The notes below the pieces were generated by a model. It worked only from the letters and a program-made list of their open reading frames with translations, did not search any database and was not told the DNA's origin. Of a DNA stretch of 64,000 nucleotides, positions 1 to 11,258 are shown in pieces. The translations under genes were made by a program, and so were the position numbers. The stretch covers positions 25,072,476 through 25,136,475 of the forward strand of contig OX463841.1 in the NCBI GenBank assembly GCA_949825065.1, given 5' to 3'. Every line of letters starts with the position of its first letter. The first letter of the stretch is position 1. The DNA is from Odontocerum albicorne (taxonomy: Eukaryota > Arthropoda > Insecta > Trichoptera > Odontoceridae).

Positions 1-245
1 TCTGTTGGGATAGGCAAAATACAGAGTGATAAACTTTTCTATCACGATATACTTTAATCGCCTCCTCCGATCCATACATCTTCTCTTACCCCTTACTTTT
101 CCTTCTTTTAAAATTTCATTCCCTTGGTCCAATTATGCATTTCTCGGTCCTCCTTCACCACGACTCCCACTTAAGTTTGCAATATAAATTTGTTTATTCA
201 GCCTTTCGTCATCCATCCGTTCAATATGTCCAAACCACCGAAGTG
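1..245 (-). mobile_element. LINE fragment, C-terminal/3' end (family A)
   Basis: Read on the minus strand, this translates to a degraded copy of the C-terminal tail typical of RTE-like endonuclease-reverse transcriptases: LRWFGHIERMDDERL, then a Gly/Arg-rich stretch and a terminal YFAYP. In-frame stops show it is dead. The same tail recurs at least eight more times in the window, so I call it family A. Assignment to a named LINE clade is inference. Confidence 0.65.
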
Positions 246-404
246 TTTTTTTTTACCTAACTTGACGTATTAGATTTAAGTAACATTAATTCTTAATATC
301 AAAATTATATTTATTTTTTTATACATCAACCGAGTTAGAGCGCCCTTGAGGTGAATCTGCTCTCTAAACGAACGGCGCTATATAAATTATCCTTATATTA
401 TTAT
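246..404. repeat. Insertion between two LINE pieces, ending in a (TTA)n tail
   Basis: AT-rich sequence that separates the two minus-strand LINE pieces. It contains a small GC-richer block and then a short TTATTATTATTA run, like the microsatellite tail of a short retroposon. No coding potential was seen. Confidence 0.3.
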
Positions 405-530
405 TATTATCGACACACTACATATTCTTCTCATTGCACTCACTTCCACCGCATTTACACATATCGTTTTATTAATTTTACATGTCCCCGTTTCACTCCC
501 ATACAACAATGTTGGCATTAACACACTGTT
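405..530 (-). mobile_element. LINE fragment (family A), upstream part
   Basis: Minus-strand translation gives VLMPTLLYGSET followed by a degraded NAVEV..MRRIC block. This segment precedes the RWFGH tail in the same LINE proteins. It is in the right order and orientation relative to 1-245, so both are probably one insertion split by 246-404. Confidence 0.55.
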
Positions 531-743
531 GTGATGGCCGTTAGACGTACCTATTTGTTTACTAGTGGGTATAACGATATCGCCTTGTTGTGTGCACCAT
601 ATTGCGTATATTCAAATTACTATCTAAAGAAATTGAATCTCAATTTATATTAAAAAAATAGCACTTCGAGAAATTCCATCCAAACCCATCAAATTTCGGA
701 TATCACATTTGTAATATTTGTACTCTATCTAGCCTGGATTAAA

Positions 744-839
744 TCAGTAACAGTCCAAACGCGGGACGATCGGTGCGGTGCGCCAGATAAGTTCTCTTGG
801 CAAATATATTGAATAATCCTAAATTCACAGTTTCGTACA
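744..839 (+). promoter_or_regulatory. Conserved 5' leader and possible core promoter of esterase 1
   Basis: The block around 785-815 (core TTCTCTTGGCAAATA at 792) is shared with the second esterase gene (16721), at nearly the same distance from the ATG (48 and 49 nt). A TCAGT at 744-748 matches the arthropod initiator consensus. No convincing TATA box was seen. The shared block is direct observation. The start-site role is inference. Confidence 0.45.
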
Positions 840-3800
840 ATGGAAAAAATCCAAATAACAATTGAACAGGGCACACTGGAAGGAAAAACATTGAAAACGG
901 ATAACAATTTTGAATACGACGCCTTTTTAGCAATACCTTACGCCAAACCGCCTCTTGGAGCACTGAGATTTCGGGTAAATATTGTTTATTTACATACTCG
1001 TACTTATGTTTACTTTTTTGCCAGGCGCCAGCGAAGAATGTGAGTCTGGAGTATAATGGCTGGATCAATATTAGATCTGGTTAGAGATGTGAAAGGAAAA
1101 CAGTCGGAAAATTTCCGGATGTTTCGATTCATACATGGGAGAGGAAAATTGAGAAAAATCTCGTTTAAAATTGTATTAATGAATGATATTTTTTCGGGAG
1201 TTTCTATTGATGTACGGAAATTTTTGGAAAAATCTTGATTAAAATTGTATTCATGAACAAATAAATATTTTCACTGAATTAGGCATGTGTAATCACTCCA
1301 TTCTGCTAGCACAGCCACATTTAGCTTTTACTATCATTTTTTTAAAATTAATACCCTTTTTAACAAGTAAGAGTATTATTTTATATCTTTATTTAATAAT
1401 AAATTATAAACGTTCTTAAAATTCTGCAAACGGAGGGAAGCGTCTTTGTAATGAACGTGATTATTAAATGATTCTAGGAGCCCGAACCCGCTGAAGGATG
1501 GAGTGGAATCAGAGACGCAACTGAAGTTGCGAATGTTGCTCCTCAATTCGATGTGTTGTTTAAGAAACAGTATGTAGGAGATGAAGATTGTCTTTATCTT
1601 AATATATTTGTGCCACATGGCGTTGTGACAGAACTCAATTTGCCTGTTATGTTCTGGATTCACGGAGGAGGCTTTAATTCAGGATCTGGAAATCCAAACT
1701 TTTACGGACCCGACTTGTTAATTCCTAACGGCGTTGTCATAGTAACTATCAATTATCGATTGGGTCCATTAGGTTTTATGTGTTTAAATACACCAGATTG
1801 TCCAGGAAATGTGGGGTTAAAGGATCAATTAATGGCTCTTAAATGGGTTAAGAACAACATCAAACAATTTGGTGGCAATCCACAAAATATTACCGTTTTC
1901 GGTGAGAGTGCTGGAGGAGCTTCAGCTCATCATCTTGTCCTTACTCCTTTAGCAAAAGGTTTGATCCACAAAGGTATCATACAATCTGGAACATCGATCA
2001 ACGAATGGGCTTCTCAAGACCAATCCGAACACATTGCATTTAAATTAGGTGAAATGTTATGTTTTCAAACAAAGGATAAAAATGAGCTTTTGAATTTTTT
2101 ACGCGAAGTACCTTCTAAAATATTAATAATGACATCTATTTCTCCAAACTTAACAGAGGGAACCCTCATTGGTTTTACGCCTGTTATTGAAAAGGAATTC
2201 CCCGAAACAAAGGCTTTCATGACTAAAGATCCTCGGAAAGCGATGAGAGATGGAGATTTCAATAAAATACCTACGATTTCAGGATTCACGTCTAAAGAAG
2301 GGATTCTTATACTTATTATGAAGATACAAGAAATCGAAAAAGTGCAGTATTTGACATTAGAAGAGTTAGTTCCAGATTTTAAAGCGTATATCCCTAAAGC
2401 ATTGCAAGGAATGTTAAATAACGAACAAAGACATAATGTAGCAAAGAAAATTAAAGAGTTTTATTTTCCTACTGCAGAAAATATTGTAGAAAACTTTATT
2501 GACTTGGAATCGGATTATTCGTTTATTAAAGATATCCATCTTTCTACCAAGTTGCTTTCAACATATACGTCCGCCACTTACTGCTACAAGTTTTCTTATA
2601 ATGGAGCGTTAAACATAACCAAACATTTGAGCTCAATACCATACACGGGCGCGAGTCATGCAGATGAGTTGGGCTACATTTTCAAACAAGATCTGAAACA
2701 ACTGAATCTTAATGTCGTTGACAATTTGAAACCAACTGAAAAAGACAAATTGATGATTCGACGAATGACAGAGCTTTGGACCAATTTCGCGAAATATGGG
2801 TATGTTTCACTTTATTTACACCAAAATACATACTATTTTAATGGTTTATAAATATTACAAATTTTACAAATACACATCCCTCGATTTACGTGGTTTCACT
2901 TTAACGATGTTATGAAAAAATCATTTTAAAAGACATTTTTTTTAAATTGATTTTTTTCTAATAAATTATATATCTGGACGACTCTGAACTCGCCTCAATC
3001 AGCGTGCTCGGCACTGAGGGTCACGGCGGAGGTAAATTAGCAACATTATAAATAACCACTACATTTTTTCACTTAATTTTATTATCAAATTAAATGGTTA
3101 ATACCAGTGTATCGGAAAATAATAGTAATGCCGATATATTGAAATGTTTTATTATATTTCTATTTGGCTGGAGGGTTTTTACGATTTCTATCATTTCCGT
3201 AGATTTTGGTATTCGTATATTCCAATTTCGTGGAAGTTTCTTGCCTTAATTTGTGCGATTTTAATTTACGCGAACTTTATTGGAATGTATCTACCGCGTA
3301 AATCGAGGGATATGTGTACAGTTTTTATAATAAATTATTTGCCAAACTGTATCAAAGGCTCTTGCTACTTTAAACAAAATATAACAATTTCCATACAAAA
3401 AATCAAGACGCAAACTACAAATAAATTAATAAGATTAAAATACAAAAGAAAATTTAAATGCCCTTCACCACGACCCCCCCTCCCCCCTTGTGCTAGTATT
3501 ATAAATGTGTCAGTCTTTCGTAACCCATACGTTCAAAATTTCCAAACCACTCTTATTCATTCTTAAAAGTTACATTTCTTATTATGTCATACATTGACAT
3601 ACCACATATTCTTATAAGTGTATGAATTTTCAGTGTATTTACACGGCTATTTTTATTAATTTCCCACGTCCACGTTTCACTCACATATATCAATATTACC
3701 CATTACAAACACAAATCACCAATATAAAAAAGTAAAGTGTTTTGCTTTTTTTTCTCCTTTTGGTGGCGCATAAACTCGAGTAATTTTGGTGATAACATAC

Positions 3801-6039
3801 ATGAAGTATTATATACTAATATTGGTCCTGCATGAACTGTACTAATTAAGATTCTGCATGAACTTGACTAATCTCTGCTCTGCGTGTATTATATTTATTC
3901 ATTTTGGTCGTGCAGGAACTCGACAAAATTTTGTCACTCGACTAATGTTTTCTTTAATTTTCTTGAATAATATGAATAAACTAGCTATTTATTTACTTAT
4001 GCTATTTCTAAATGTCGCGCATTACATAATATTTTGTTAGTATTACACAATATAAAAGTTGACAAGATATCTAAAAAAAAGGGGAACAAACACAAATCAG
4101 TATAATCTGTAAACCAAGATTTATGCAATAAAATTTGTTTTAATTTAAGTAATTTGCTAACTTTAATTATGAACCTTTTCATTACATACGTTGTTAAAAC
4201 ATATCAAGAAAGTAATGTACTAACTTCTCAAAAACTTAATTGTTCTTTGCATGAACTATTACTTAATATCGTATATATTTATACAGATTTAAAATAGGAT
4301 TGGCGTTTTTGTCATCATCCATATGGAAGATTTCTTGATTATACTCTGCAAAATACGACAGTAACTGTGCAAAACTGCGCATCATACGACAGTAACCACA
4401 ACCAAATTACATAGAAAAAACACAATATAAACATTAACGACCGAATTCATCCATGATCATTAGTGATCCCAAGGTAACTTTATAACTGTTTCCATCTCTA
4501 AAACCTCACATTACGATGTTACTATTCTCAAACAAAGAATGTTTACCTGATGACGCACCCAGTGGTTAAGGCCAAACTTCAAACCTTTATGATGTCCGAC
4601 TGATAAATTTTGTTAGTGGTGAGAGAAAAATGTGAATCGTTTTTCAGAATTGTGATGTTCAGACGTGGTGCTATGAATAAAATTAGAAATGTACAAAAAA
4701 AATTCCCTTTTTCGTTTCTGTCAGTCTGTTTAGTCCATTTTTGGAAAGCATATCATATGCGAGTACTGTCGGAAAGCATATCATATGCGAGTACTGTCGG
4801 TTTTGGAAAGCATATTATATACGAGTACTGTCGGTTTTGGAAAGCATATCATATACGAGTACTGTCGGTTTTGGAAAGCATATCATATACGAGTACTGTC
4901 GGTTTTGGAAAGCATATCATATACGAGTACTGTCGGTTTTTTTTAGTAAAAATGGTAGCTAAGATTTAACTGTTTCTGAGATATTTCAATTTAAGAGTTG
5001 GAACTCTTTTCAATATACACAATATATGCTTCAGCGCACTTACACGTATATTGTATAACATATATATTATGTGTTTGAAAATAGTACACAACAGAGCACA
5101 TAACATAATACTCGTATATAATAAGTGCGCTATATAAAAAGTTGCAAAAATTACAATATACGCTAGTTGATTGGTGCTCACCTTGACAAATGGAAATGAA
5201 ATTTGGATTTGGCAGAACAATGATAAATGTAAGTGTAATGCTGTGGAGATGCGTGTACTAAGAAAACAATGTGGACTGTCAATGTATGTTAGAAGACGTT
5301 ACGAAGAAAATGGATGTTTTAAGACGTAAGATGAAGAAAGGAGCTTTAAGGTGGTTTATACATGTGGAGATAATGAATAACGTGAGCGTGAAAGAGATAG
5401 AATGACAAAATATAGCTGGGATCAAATGGACCAGATGTTAAAAGAAGATAAAGTAAGAAGTATGAGTAATAGAATATTGTGCATGACGATATGTATGGAT
5501 GCAAAAATTATATGCTTGAATAGAAAGGTTTGGAGATCTGTTCTCTCTGCTTGCCCCACAAGGGACACGGCTTGATAATAAGTATGTGAAAATAACATTT
5601 CCAGTTAAATATCAATTCCAAATTTTACCAGACATGTGCTTTGGCAATTTGATGATAATAACTGAAAAAATCATTTCTCGAAATGTTACGCTAAACTAAT
5701 TTTTGTTATGTTGAAGATATTTTGTATATAGGGTTTTCTCTTTTGTCCAAGTATGTCCTCCATAATTAAATTAATTGTAGTCTAAGTAATTATTATATTT
5801 GTTTTGTCACACAGGAACATGATAATTTAATGCAATTATATCATAAATATTTATTAAATTTGTTTTTATTTTTCCACAGAAATCCTACACCAGCTCCATC
5901 AGAAGCTATAAACATAGTATGGGAGCCGACTTCTAAAAATGATACAATTTGTTTAGATATTGATGAAAAACTTTCACTTGTCAAAAATCCTTTTGAAGAG
6001 AGAATGAAATTTTGGAATAAATTGGAGACTTCAGCGTAA
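840..6039 (+). CDS. Carboxylesterase 1 (three exons, complete)
   Basis: Serine hydrolase of the insect carboxyl/choline esterase family, which cleaves carboxylic esters (xenobiotics, odorants, lipids). Exons are 840-974, 1478-2799 and 5880-6039, giving 538 residues. All junctions are GT/AG and the reading frame is continuous, with phase 0 then a Gly codon split 2+1. Visible motifs: oxyanion-hole HGGG at 107-110, nucleophile in GESAGG (Ser189), acid in GFTSKEG (Glu319) and base in GASHADEL (His439), so the triad is intact. There is no N-terminal signal peptide (MEKIQITIEQG...), so a cytosolic location is likely, as in alpha-esterase-like clades. Usual family length is about 530-560. Intron 2 (3.1 kb) holds a Tigger MITE, LINE pieces and a minisatellite. 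Its paralogue lies 10.7 kb downstream. The substrate cannot be told from sequence. Confidence 0.93.
975..1477 (+). other. Intron 1 of esterase 1
   Basis: Donor GTAAATATTG and acceptor ATTCTAG are both clear. The first ~15 nt resemble the start of intron 1 in the paralogue, a remnant of the duplication. Short open frames here (for example 1056-1238) contain imprecise direct repeats and are not coding. A TACTCGTA octamer lies at 995. Confidence 0.85.
2871..3318. mobile_element. Tigger/pogo-like MITE in esterase 1 intron 2
   Basis: The ends carry inverted copies of ACAC(AT)ATCCCTCGATTTACG, flanked on both sides by TA, the Tc1/mariner/pogo target duplication. The interior contains further ATTTTAATTTACGCGAAC-type sequence typical of pogo-like MITEs. 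No transposase frame was seen. At ~444 bp it is non-autonomous. Confidence 0.65.
3455..3720 (-). mobile_element. LINE fragment (family A), minus strand
   Basis: The reverse complement shows the same order of degraded motifs as at 1-530: a YVSET-like block, an NxxENS-like block and a WFGNFERMG-like block. Stops and frameshifts are abundant, and a C-rich run lies at 3471-3488. It sits inside intron 2 of esterase 1. Confidence 0.5.
3721..4600. other. AT-rich intron sequence with short repeated motifs
   Basis: Between 3770 and 3950 a degenerate phrase of the type CATGAACTCGACTAAT recurs several times. At 4340-4400 a CAAAATACGACAGTAAC phrase recurs twice. I see no gene, RNA or full transposon. 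Confidence 0.4.
4739..4940. repeat. 34-bp minisatellite, six units
   Basis: Units start at 4743, 4771, 4805, 4839, 4873 and 4907. The consensus begins GGAAAGCATATCATATACGA and continues GTACTGTCGGTTTT. The first spacing is 28 nt because one unit lacks the TTTT. Later units are nearly identical. Every unit contains the ACGAGTA core that is also over-represented elsewhere in the window. Long open frames across it are products of the repeat and not genes. Confidence 0.9.
5220..5580 (+). mobile_element. LINE fragment (family A), 3' end
   Basis: Plus-strand degraded frame with a V(L/R)RKQCG-like block, KMKKGALRWFIHVEIMN and the terminal ...RSVLSACPTRDTA, ending in a TGATAATAA tail. It is the same family as at 8450 and 53480 and is inactivated by stops and frameshifts. 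It lies within intron 2 of esterase 1. Confidence 0.6.
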
Positions 6040-6840
6040 ATACTAATTTTATAACTTCAACCTCCGCTGAAAATATATTCCCGCATTTCCAGACTATGTA
6101 GTTTGAAGATCCACCAGAGCTTGAGAATGAGTTCCTGTCGATATGATCTGATTTTCCATAATGTTTGCCGACTTTTTACTCATTTGGGGCCCAACTTCTG
6201 TGCACACTACGCATAACTTGAAATTCGCAGCTGAGAGTATGTACTAGTTAAGATAATATGTGTAATATTCAAAAATATAAGTTACGATTTTATACTTTGA
6301 ACTTAATCTGTAATGTTTGAAGATATGTAGTATGTACTTTGAGCTAAATCTATAATATTTGAAAATATGTAGTATATATTGCGCTTTGAATTTAATCTAA
6401 TCATGGAGACTGCCTTTATCTTTATGAATTTGTTAAGTTTAGTAAAAAAACTTGACAAGAAATTCTTAAGAACATGGACTAGATATTTTTCAGTTATTAC
6501 TAATCATTATCGTATGTTATTAAACATTATTTAAATTGATTGTCTGTTTTATATTATATTTTTATAAAATTTTGTACATTTTAATAATATTTTACTACAT
6601 GATAACTATTGACGATTGCTGATTAAAAATTTATCATTTTTATAGATACTTTTTTTATTTCTAAGTAGTTTGACAACCCTCTTTAGAGTGTGGAACAATC
6701 TAAGATATCCACTTTCAATTTCGTCTTAATATTTATGAAAAAAAGAGCACTGTTTTCTAATGCAATAACATCACCGCAATAGAGGTCGCTTTGTTTATTT
6801 TTATTTATAAAAGGTTATATTATAAGCGTTATTAATAAAG
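6040..6840 (+). other. 3' flank of esterase 1
   Basis: AT-rich sequence after the stop codon, with repeated TTTGAA..ATATGTAGTAT phrases at 6280-6390. Candidate poly(A) signals are ATTAAA near 6622 and AATAAA near 6834. Neither can be assigned firmly without transcript data. Confidence 0.35.
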
Positions 6841-6845
6841 CGAAG

Positions 6846-6935
6846 GGTCTAGTTGGTAAGAGATACCATACATGGGGTATAGTTGGTAAAACACCTGCCT
6901 TTCACAACCCGGGAGTTGCAGGTTGGATTAATTCA
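6846..6935 (+). repeat. tRNA-derived SINE head (family S), duplicated A box
   Basis: Contains GGTCTAGTTGGTAAGA and, ~36 nt later, GGTATAGTTGGTAAAAC, both matching the A-box part of the SINE seen intact at 9070. The remainder of the head (CCCGGGAGTTGCAGGTT) follows. The body is missing. Confidence 0.6.
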
Positions 6936-7024
6936 CATCTTCTATCGGCAATAGTTGACAGGCTACTGAGATTAGAGGTATCAAATTTGAACTATAACTT
7001 TGCCTGAGTAAGCGGTAGATATGG

Positions 7025-7450
7025 CCGTCAGCATTGATAACCTATTGGAAAATATAAAAAAATTCAATGATGGGTACTAATAGTCGTATGCGAGCTTTTA
7101 TAACTCCAGAAGAAAAATTGGTAATTACTTTGAGGTGTGTACACAAAACAAAAATGTTATGTTCACTTTTAATAATACCGCGAAAGTCATCGCAAATTTC
7201 GTTTAGGAACGCAAAATACGTCTGGCTGCTACGACAAGTGCGCAGAGACTTGAGGCAGCCACATACATTTGCCTTGTCTCGCTTTGGCTGCCGTGCAAGC
7301 GTACAAGTTCTAATGGATGTCACAGCCAGGAATTCTTGGCTGCCTAGTGCGCGGGCTCCAATGAGCCGCCATAGGTCGGATTGGCTGCCACAGCCTGGAT
7401 GCCTGATTGCATTTAAAAAAACTGACTGGCCACATCCCACTCCGCCCATA
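7025..7450 (+). mobile_element. Possible PIF/Harbinger transposase scrap or MITE
   Basis: A short stretch reads NLLENIKKF, then after a frameshift NSRMRAFITPEEKLVITLR. This resembles the N-terminal region of Harbinger transposases (LL..I.p.I.k.dT.MR..I..eeRLavTLRF). The following 250 bp is GC-richer with several direct and inverted GGCTGCC words. The family assignment is tentative. Confidence 0.35.
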
Positions 7451-7531
7451 CATTCAATATAACATTTTCCCTACTATCTAGATGCACAAACTATTAAAAA
7501 AATGTGCCGACCATAAAATTACGATATCTGT

Positions 7532-7661
7532 ATCATAATTGGTAAGACACTGGTCTTTTAAAAAAAATGTTCCAGTCTAGTTTACAATTAAAGCCCCTTT
7601 TACATTTTTCTGGTTGATTGGTTGACTGCGATGTGACGAACCTATTAAATTGTACCATATA
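7532..7661 (+). repeat. Degenerate SINE (family S)
   Basis: Shows TAATTGGTAAGACACTGGTC, TTCCAGTCTAGTTT, TTTTTCTGGTTGATTGGTTG and a tail resembling AATTGTACCATATACA, in family order. The B box is lost. Confidence 0.55.
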
Positions 7662-7700
7662 CAGGTAGTCGTCGACTTACGACCTACGCGACTCGACTGT
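7662..7700 (+). mobile_element. Single Tigger-like terminus
   Basis: CAGGTAGTCGTCGACTTACG directly after an AT flank resembles a Tigger/pogo terminal repeat. I could not find the matching inverted end, so the element is truncated or the match is chance. Confidence 0.3.
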
Positions 7701-8449
7701 TCGACTTTACGACCACAATCCGCGATTGGTAATATAAGCATTTTTTAAACCCTTCCGAGATGTCTACAACAAGGAAAATGTGAATTTCTATTGGCAAACT
7801 TGACCGGTCAATTTGAAAGGAATATCTTTTTGAATTTTATTTTCAATGTTTTTAAATTTTCACGTAAATAAAAATACTCGCACTGTTTGTCAGTATTCTT
7901 ATACATATTTAATCTATTCAAGTATTTAACATTTTTGGAAGTCATGTTTGCGAATATATAATTTAATTATTGCGAAATATTTCTCCGGTTCAGCGCACCG
8001 ACTCACCTCTAGACCGGCCGACGCTGAATGAAAGTGTAAAACAATAATTCAAAATTATTTTTTAACCTACATGATCACAATCGGTATGTATTTGAATCAA
8101 ATCCAATGTCTCATGCAGTAATAATGACGTAGTGGTTAGTGAGCTTGTAGTTGAATACAATATTGAAGAGAGAGATCAATATTTTTAGCACATTTCATCA
8201 ACCGATTCAGCGAACCGGAACCAAATGTTTACAACTGGCTTAATGATGCCACTCCAAACGACTTAGTCATGTCAGATGGGTTTAATACTATTCCGAATTC
8301 ATATGAACTTAATTAACACTTCTGGTAACTGATATCAACGTGTCGCTAATTCTGAAGTAGTTGACATTAGGGTTAACACATTATTTGAATTCAATATTTA
8401 ATAAATTCTATTAGTGCAATGTTAATACGGAATGACGTGATTAGGAATG
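7701..8449. other. Intergenic sequence, no feature recognised
   Basis: AT-rich spacer between the two esterases. A phrase at 8108-8135 (ACGTAGTGGTTAGTGAGC) is faintly tRNA/SINE-like but too short to call. Confidence 0.4.
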
Positions 8450-8780
8450 AATGTGAACTTTAGGTTGATATATTGAGTAAGATGAAGAAGACCAGTCTAT
8501 GGGTTGGGCATGTAGAACGAATGAATAGAGAAAAACTAATAAAACAAAAATAAAGGGGAAATGTGAGTGGAATGTATGGTTGAATAAGAGCAAGGAAAGT
8601 ATGGTTGGATCAAGTGAATGATATTTTGGAAGAAAGAAACTTAGAAATTTAAAGAAATCGTAAGAGTTGTATGAGAAGGTATATGGACTTGGAAGAGGCG
8701 AAAGATGTGTGTCAGATAGCAAAGTCTGCAGTTCTGTCCTCTCTGCCTACCCCTGCAAGGAAATACTGTAATGGTATATA
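8450..8780 (+). mobile_element. LINE fragment (family A), 3' end
   Basis: Degraded plus-strand frame: KMKKTSLWVGHVERMNREK, WLDQVNDILEERN, RRYMDLEEAKDVCQ and a final LSSLPTPARKY. These are the ordered C-terminal blocks of the RTE-like protein. Stops interrupt it. Confidence 0.65.
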
Positions 8781-9069
8781 TGTTGTCGATGTCAACATGT
8801 TTTTTGATTTTGGTATTGACATAAACACCGTTGAATTATCCGGCAGGTTCAATTTGCTTCATTATTCGTCGAGCAAATTGGCATAGCGCGTATTGACATG
8901 ACATAGTGCGTAGGACAGCGCTACGAGTATGGTATGTCAATACTTTCAATCTTCTTAGAAACATAGATTCAGAAGAAATGATGTCTGAATACCTAGCCTT
9001 AAATATTATTTGGACAAATTCTTTTCTATCATGTTTTTTCCTGCTTTTTTTGGATAATGTGAAGGTTAG

Positions 9070-9267
9070 ATGACCTCCGTGGCCTAGTTGGTAAGACGCC
9101 TATTTCCAATCGGGAGGCTGCGGGTTCGATTCCCGTTGCAACCCTGATATTTTTAAAAGGATTTCGTCTTATTAAGACATCTTTGACATATTTCTGATTG
9201 GTTGGATGAGATCGCTATATGCAATAAACGTACCAGATTAAACTGTATACAACAAAAGTATTACACA
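9070..9267 (+). repeat. Full-length tRNA-derived SINE (family S)
   Basis: The best-preserved copy. It has A box TGGCCTAGTTGG, B box GGTTCGATTCC, a tRNA-like head, then a body with TTTCTGATTGGTTGG and a tail with CTGTATACAACAAAAGTATT. The A and B boxes are perfect Pol III internal promoter matches. The head-to-tail order matches at least ten other copies in both orientations. Confidence 0.85.
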
Positions 9268-9588
9268 TAAGGTTGGAAATGAAAAATATCTATGATATGA
9301 CGCTCCCAATCGGGTTTGTTCTCTTTACTCTGAAGTGATGATTGATCGATATGGTCGTACAAAATGAGTTCAGGCCATTTGATAGCGTCTAATTTTCCCT
9401 TATTAGATTTATGAATCCTCTCAAACTTATAATACTGTTTGTATTTCGTATATTGCTTTGTTTTTTATGTCAATAAACGAGATCATTATTTTAATAAGAC
9501 AAAATTTGTATGGCAAGTAGTCTGAAATTTCATGTGTTTCTTTTGGGTTGCTCACAGCGCTAATAGTTTCACTAGATCTCATCATCAC

Positions 9589-10044
9589 CAAGGATGGTGA
9601 TGGTGAACCTATGACACGCGTGTGTGTCACTTCGTGATATGCGGACAATTTGTTGGTGACACGCGGGCAAAGTTCGAATTTTGTTAGAAAAATGTACTTA
9701 TTTAATTCGATTATTTTTGTTCAATTCACTGAGCAAACAACAAGTAATTCAACTAAATGTTTTCTTTACTCTGTTTCAATAAAAAAAACTTCCTTTTACT
9801 GAATTGGACGATTGCATCTGGAAAATTGGATGATTGAATCTGGAAGAATTGTTTTATTATTTCGATGTTATTGAAAAAGTACATTTCAATGCTTGACTTG
9901 AAAAAAATCATACAAGTGCATTTTGTCTTATTTGTAATGAAAGTGTCATGACACTTTAATTTTCGTCTTATATATGTTGCACGCAATTTTTTTTAATTGG
10001 GCTTATTGGTTGACATACTTGAAGACATAGGTTCGCCATCCCTG
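9589..10044. mobile_element. Non-autonomous hAT-like element
   Basis: The right end read inward is CAGGGATGGCGAACCTATG. The left end begins CAAGGATGG and, after a short insertion, GGTGAACCTATGACACGC. The 8-bp flanks ATCATCAC and ACCTACAC match at 5 of 8 positions. The interior is AT-rich with no transposase. Confidence 0.5.
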
Positions 10045-10771
10045 ACCTACACTGTTATGAGCGAAACAAGTACCAGTGCAATCGACACTAAAGATCGAAA
10101 TCTTCTGTTTTTTTAAACGGAACTCATAAAGGGACTCCGGTGGCGACACAGCAGAGAGGGGAACATGATATCAGCTATGGCGGACTTAAGGTGCGATGTC
10201 ACAATATAAGGAAAATTACTCGCAGTGTAGATGCAGAGTTCAAAATGGTGTTCAAAAGTACTTTCACTAAGAACTATGAATGTAGCAAAACTATCCTTTG
10301 ATGCCATTAGATCGGAGTAACCCATCGTCCTGTAGATGTACCGATGTGAGGCTGCATGGAGAAAGATCCTTTCGAAAATTATTGACTTGATTTTCATCAC
10401 AAAATTATAACCGAAATAACATTTATAATTTTCACATTGAACTTGATTTTACATAGTGAAAGAGAGGTCATTTAACCTATTTAATTTTTCACCCCTAATT
10501 AAAAGTTTATCAACTAAAAATATTTTAGCGTTAAAACATTTTATTTATTTAAGTTATTTTAGAAGTTATTAGAAAAACAAATAGCGAAGTCACTTTTACG
10601 TCACGCTGCACCAAATGTCACATAATTCTACATATTTATGAGGAGCGTCACATAATCCAATATTTTTCAAGTATGTGTCAAGAAATGTTCAATTCTACTA
10701 AATTCCGATTTTAATTATCCTTTTGGCAAATAAACTTCTACTCATAATTTTAAAATCAAATCATTCTAGAA
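10045..10771. other. Intergenic, no assigned feature
   Basis: A 95-codon minus-strand frame (10113-10400) lies in somewhat GC-richer sequence but shows no motif I recognise. I do not call it a gene. Confidence 0.35.
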
Positions 10772-11217
10772 CAGGCGTGATCAACCCGTGGCCCGCGAGT
10801 TTTATAAATCATGAAATAAATAACAATAAAACAAAGTGGTTCAATAATAACGACACACTCTAAATTTCGACACGAAGAAGAAAATTTAAATTAAAATATA
10901 AAAATCTTATTCAAGTATGACCCAAAATGATAGATCTATAACATTATATTGTCGAAATATATAGTCGAAAATAAAAACACAATATACGGTAGGTACATAT
11001 ATAAATATTTTTACGTGTAATATGTATCCAAAATGATACTAATATTGATTTATTTAGGTATTTATGTAATATGAAACTCATGTAATGTGAATGTATTTAT
11101 ATTCAATACAAAAATTCAAGGACGAATTTGCCGGCCCTCAAAAAATATACATGCGGCCCGCAATCCTTTACCCAATACCGGTTTTGGCACACGTCCCAAA
11201 AATACTGGATACTCCTG
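10772..11217. mobile_element. Non-autonomous hAT-like element
   Basis: Begins CAGGCGTGATCAACCCGTGG and ends ...ATACTCCTG. The 8-bp flanks TTCTAGAA and CTCCAGAA agree at 6 of 8 positions. Inner GGCCCGC-containing blocks face each other near both ends, as in many hAT MITEs. Confidence 0.45.
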
Positions 11218-11258
11218 CTCCAGAACTTTCCGAGAGCTACTATCCCAATAATGTATAA

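Noticed and set aside
3144..3566. 140-codon open frame in esterase 1 intron 2
   Set aside because: It spans the end of a Tigger MITE and part of a minus-strand LINE. No domain.
4610..4969. 119-codon open frame with repeated GKHI/YEYCR-type peptides
   Set aside because: It simply reads through the 34-bp minisatellite.
7067..7462. 131-codon and 135-codon opposed open frames
   Set aside because: They overlap on opposite strands in a repeat-like GC-richer block. Only the first ~20 codons resemble a Harbinger scrap, so neither is a gene.
9070..9140. Possible functional tRNA gene
   Set aside because: The A and B boxes are perfect, but the acceptor stem does not pair and the sequence continues into a repeated body, so it is a SINE head.
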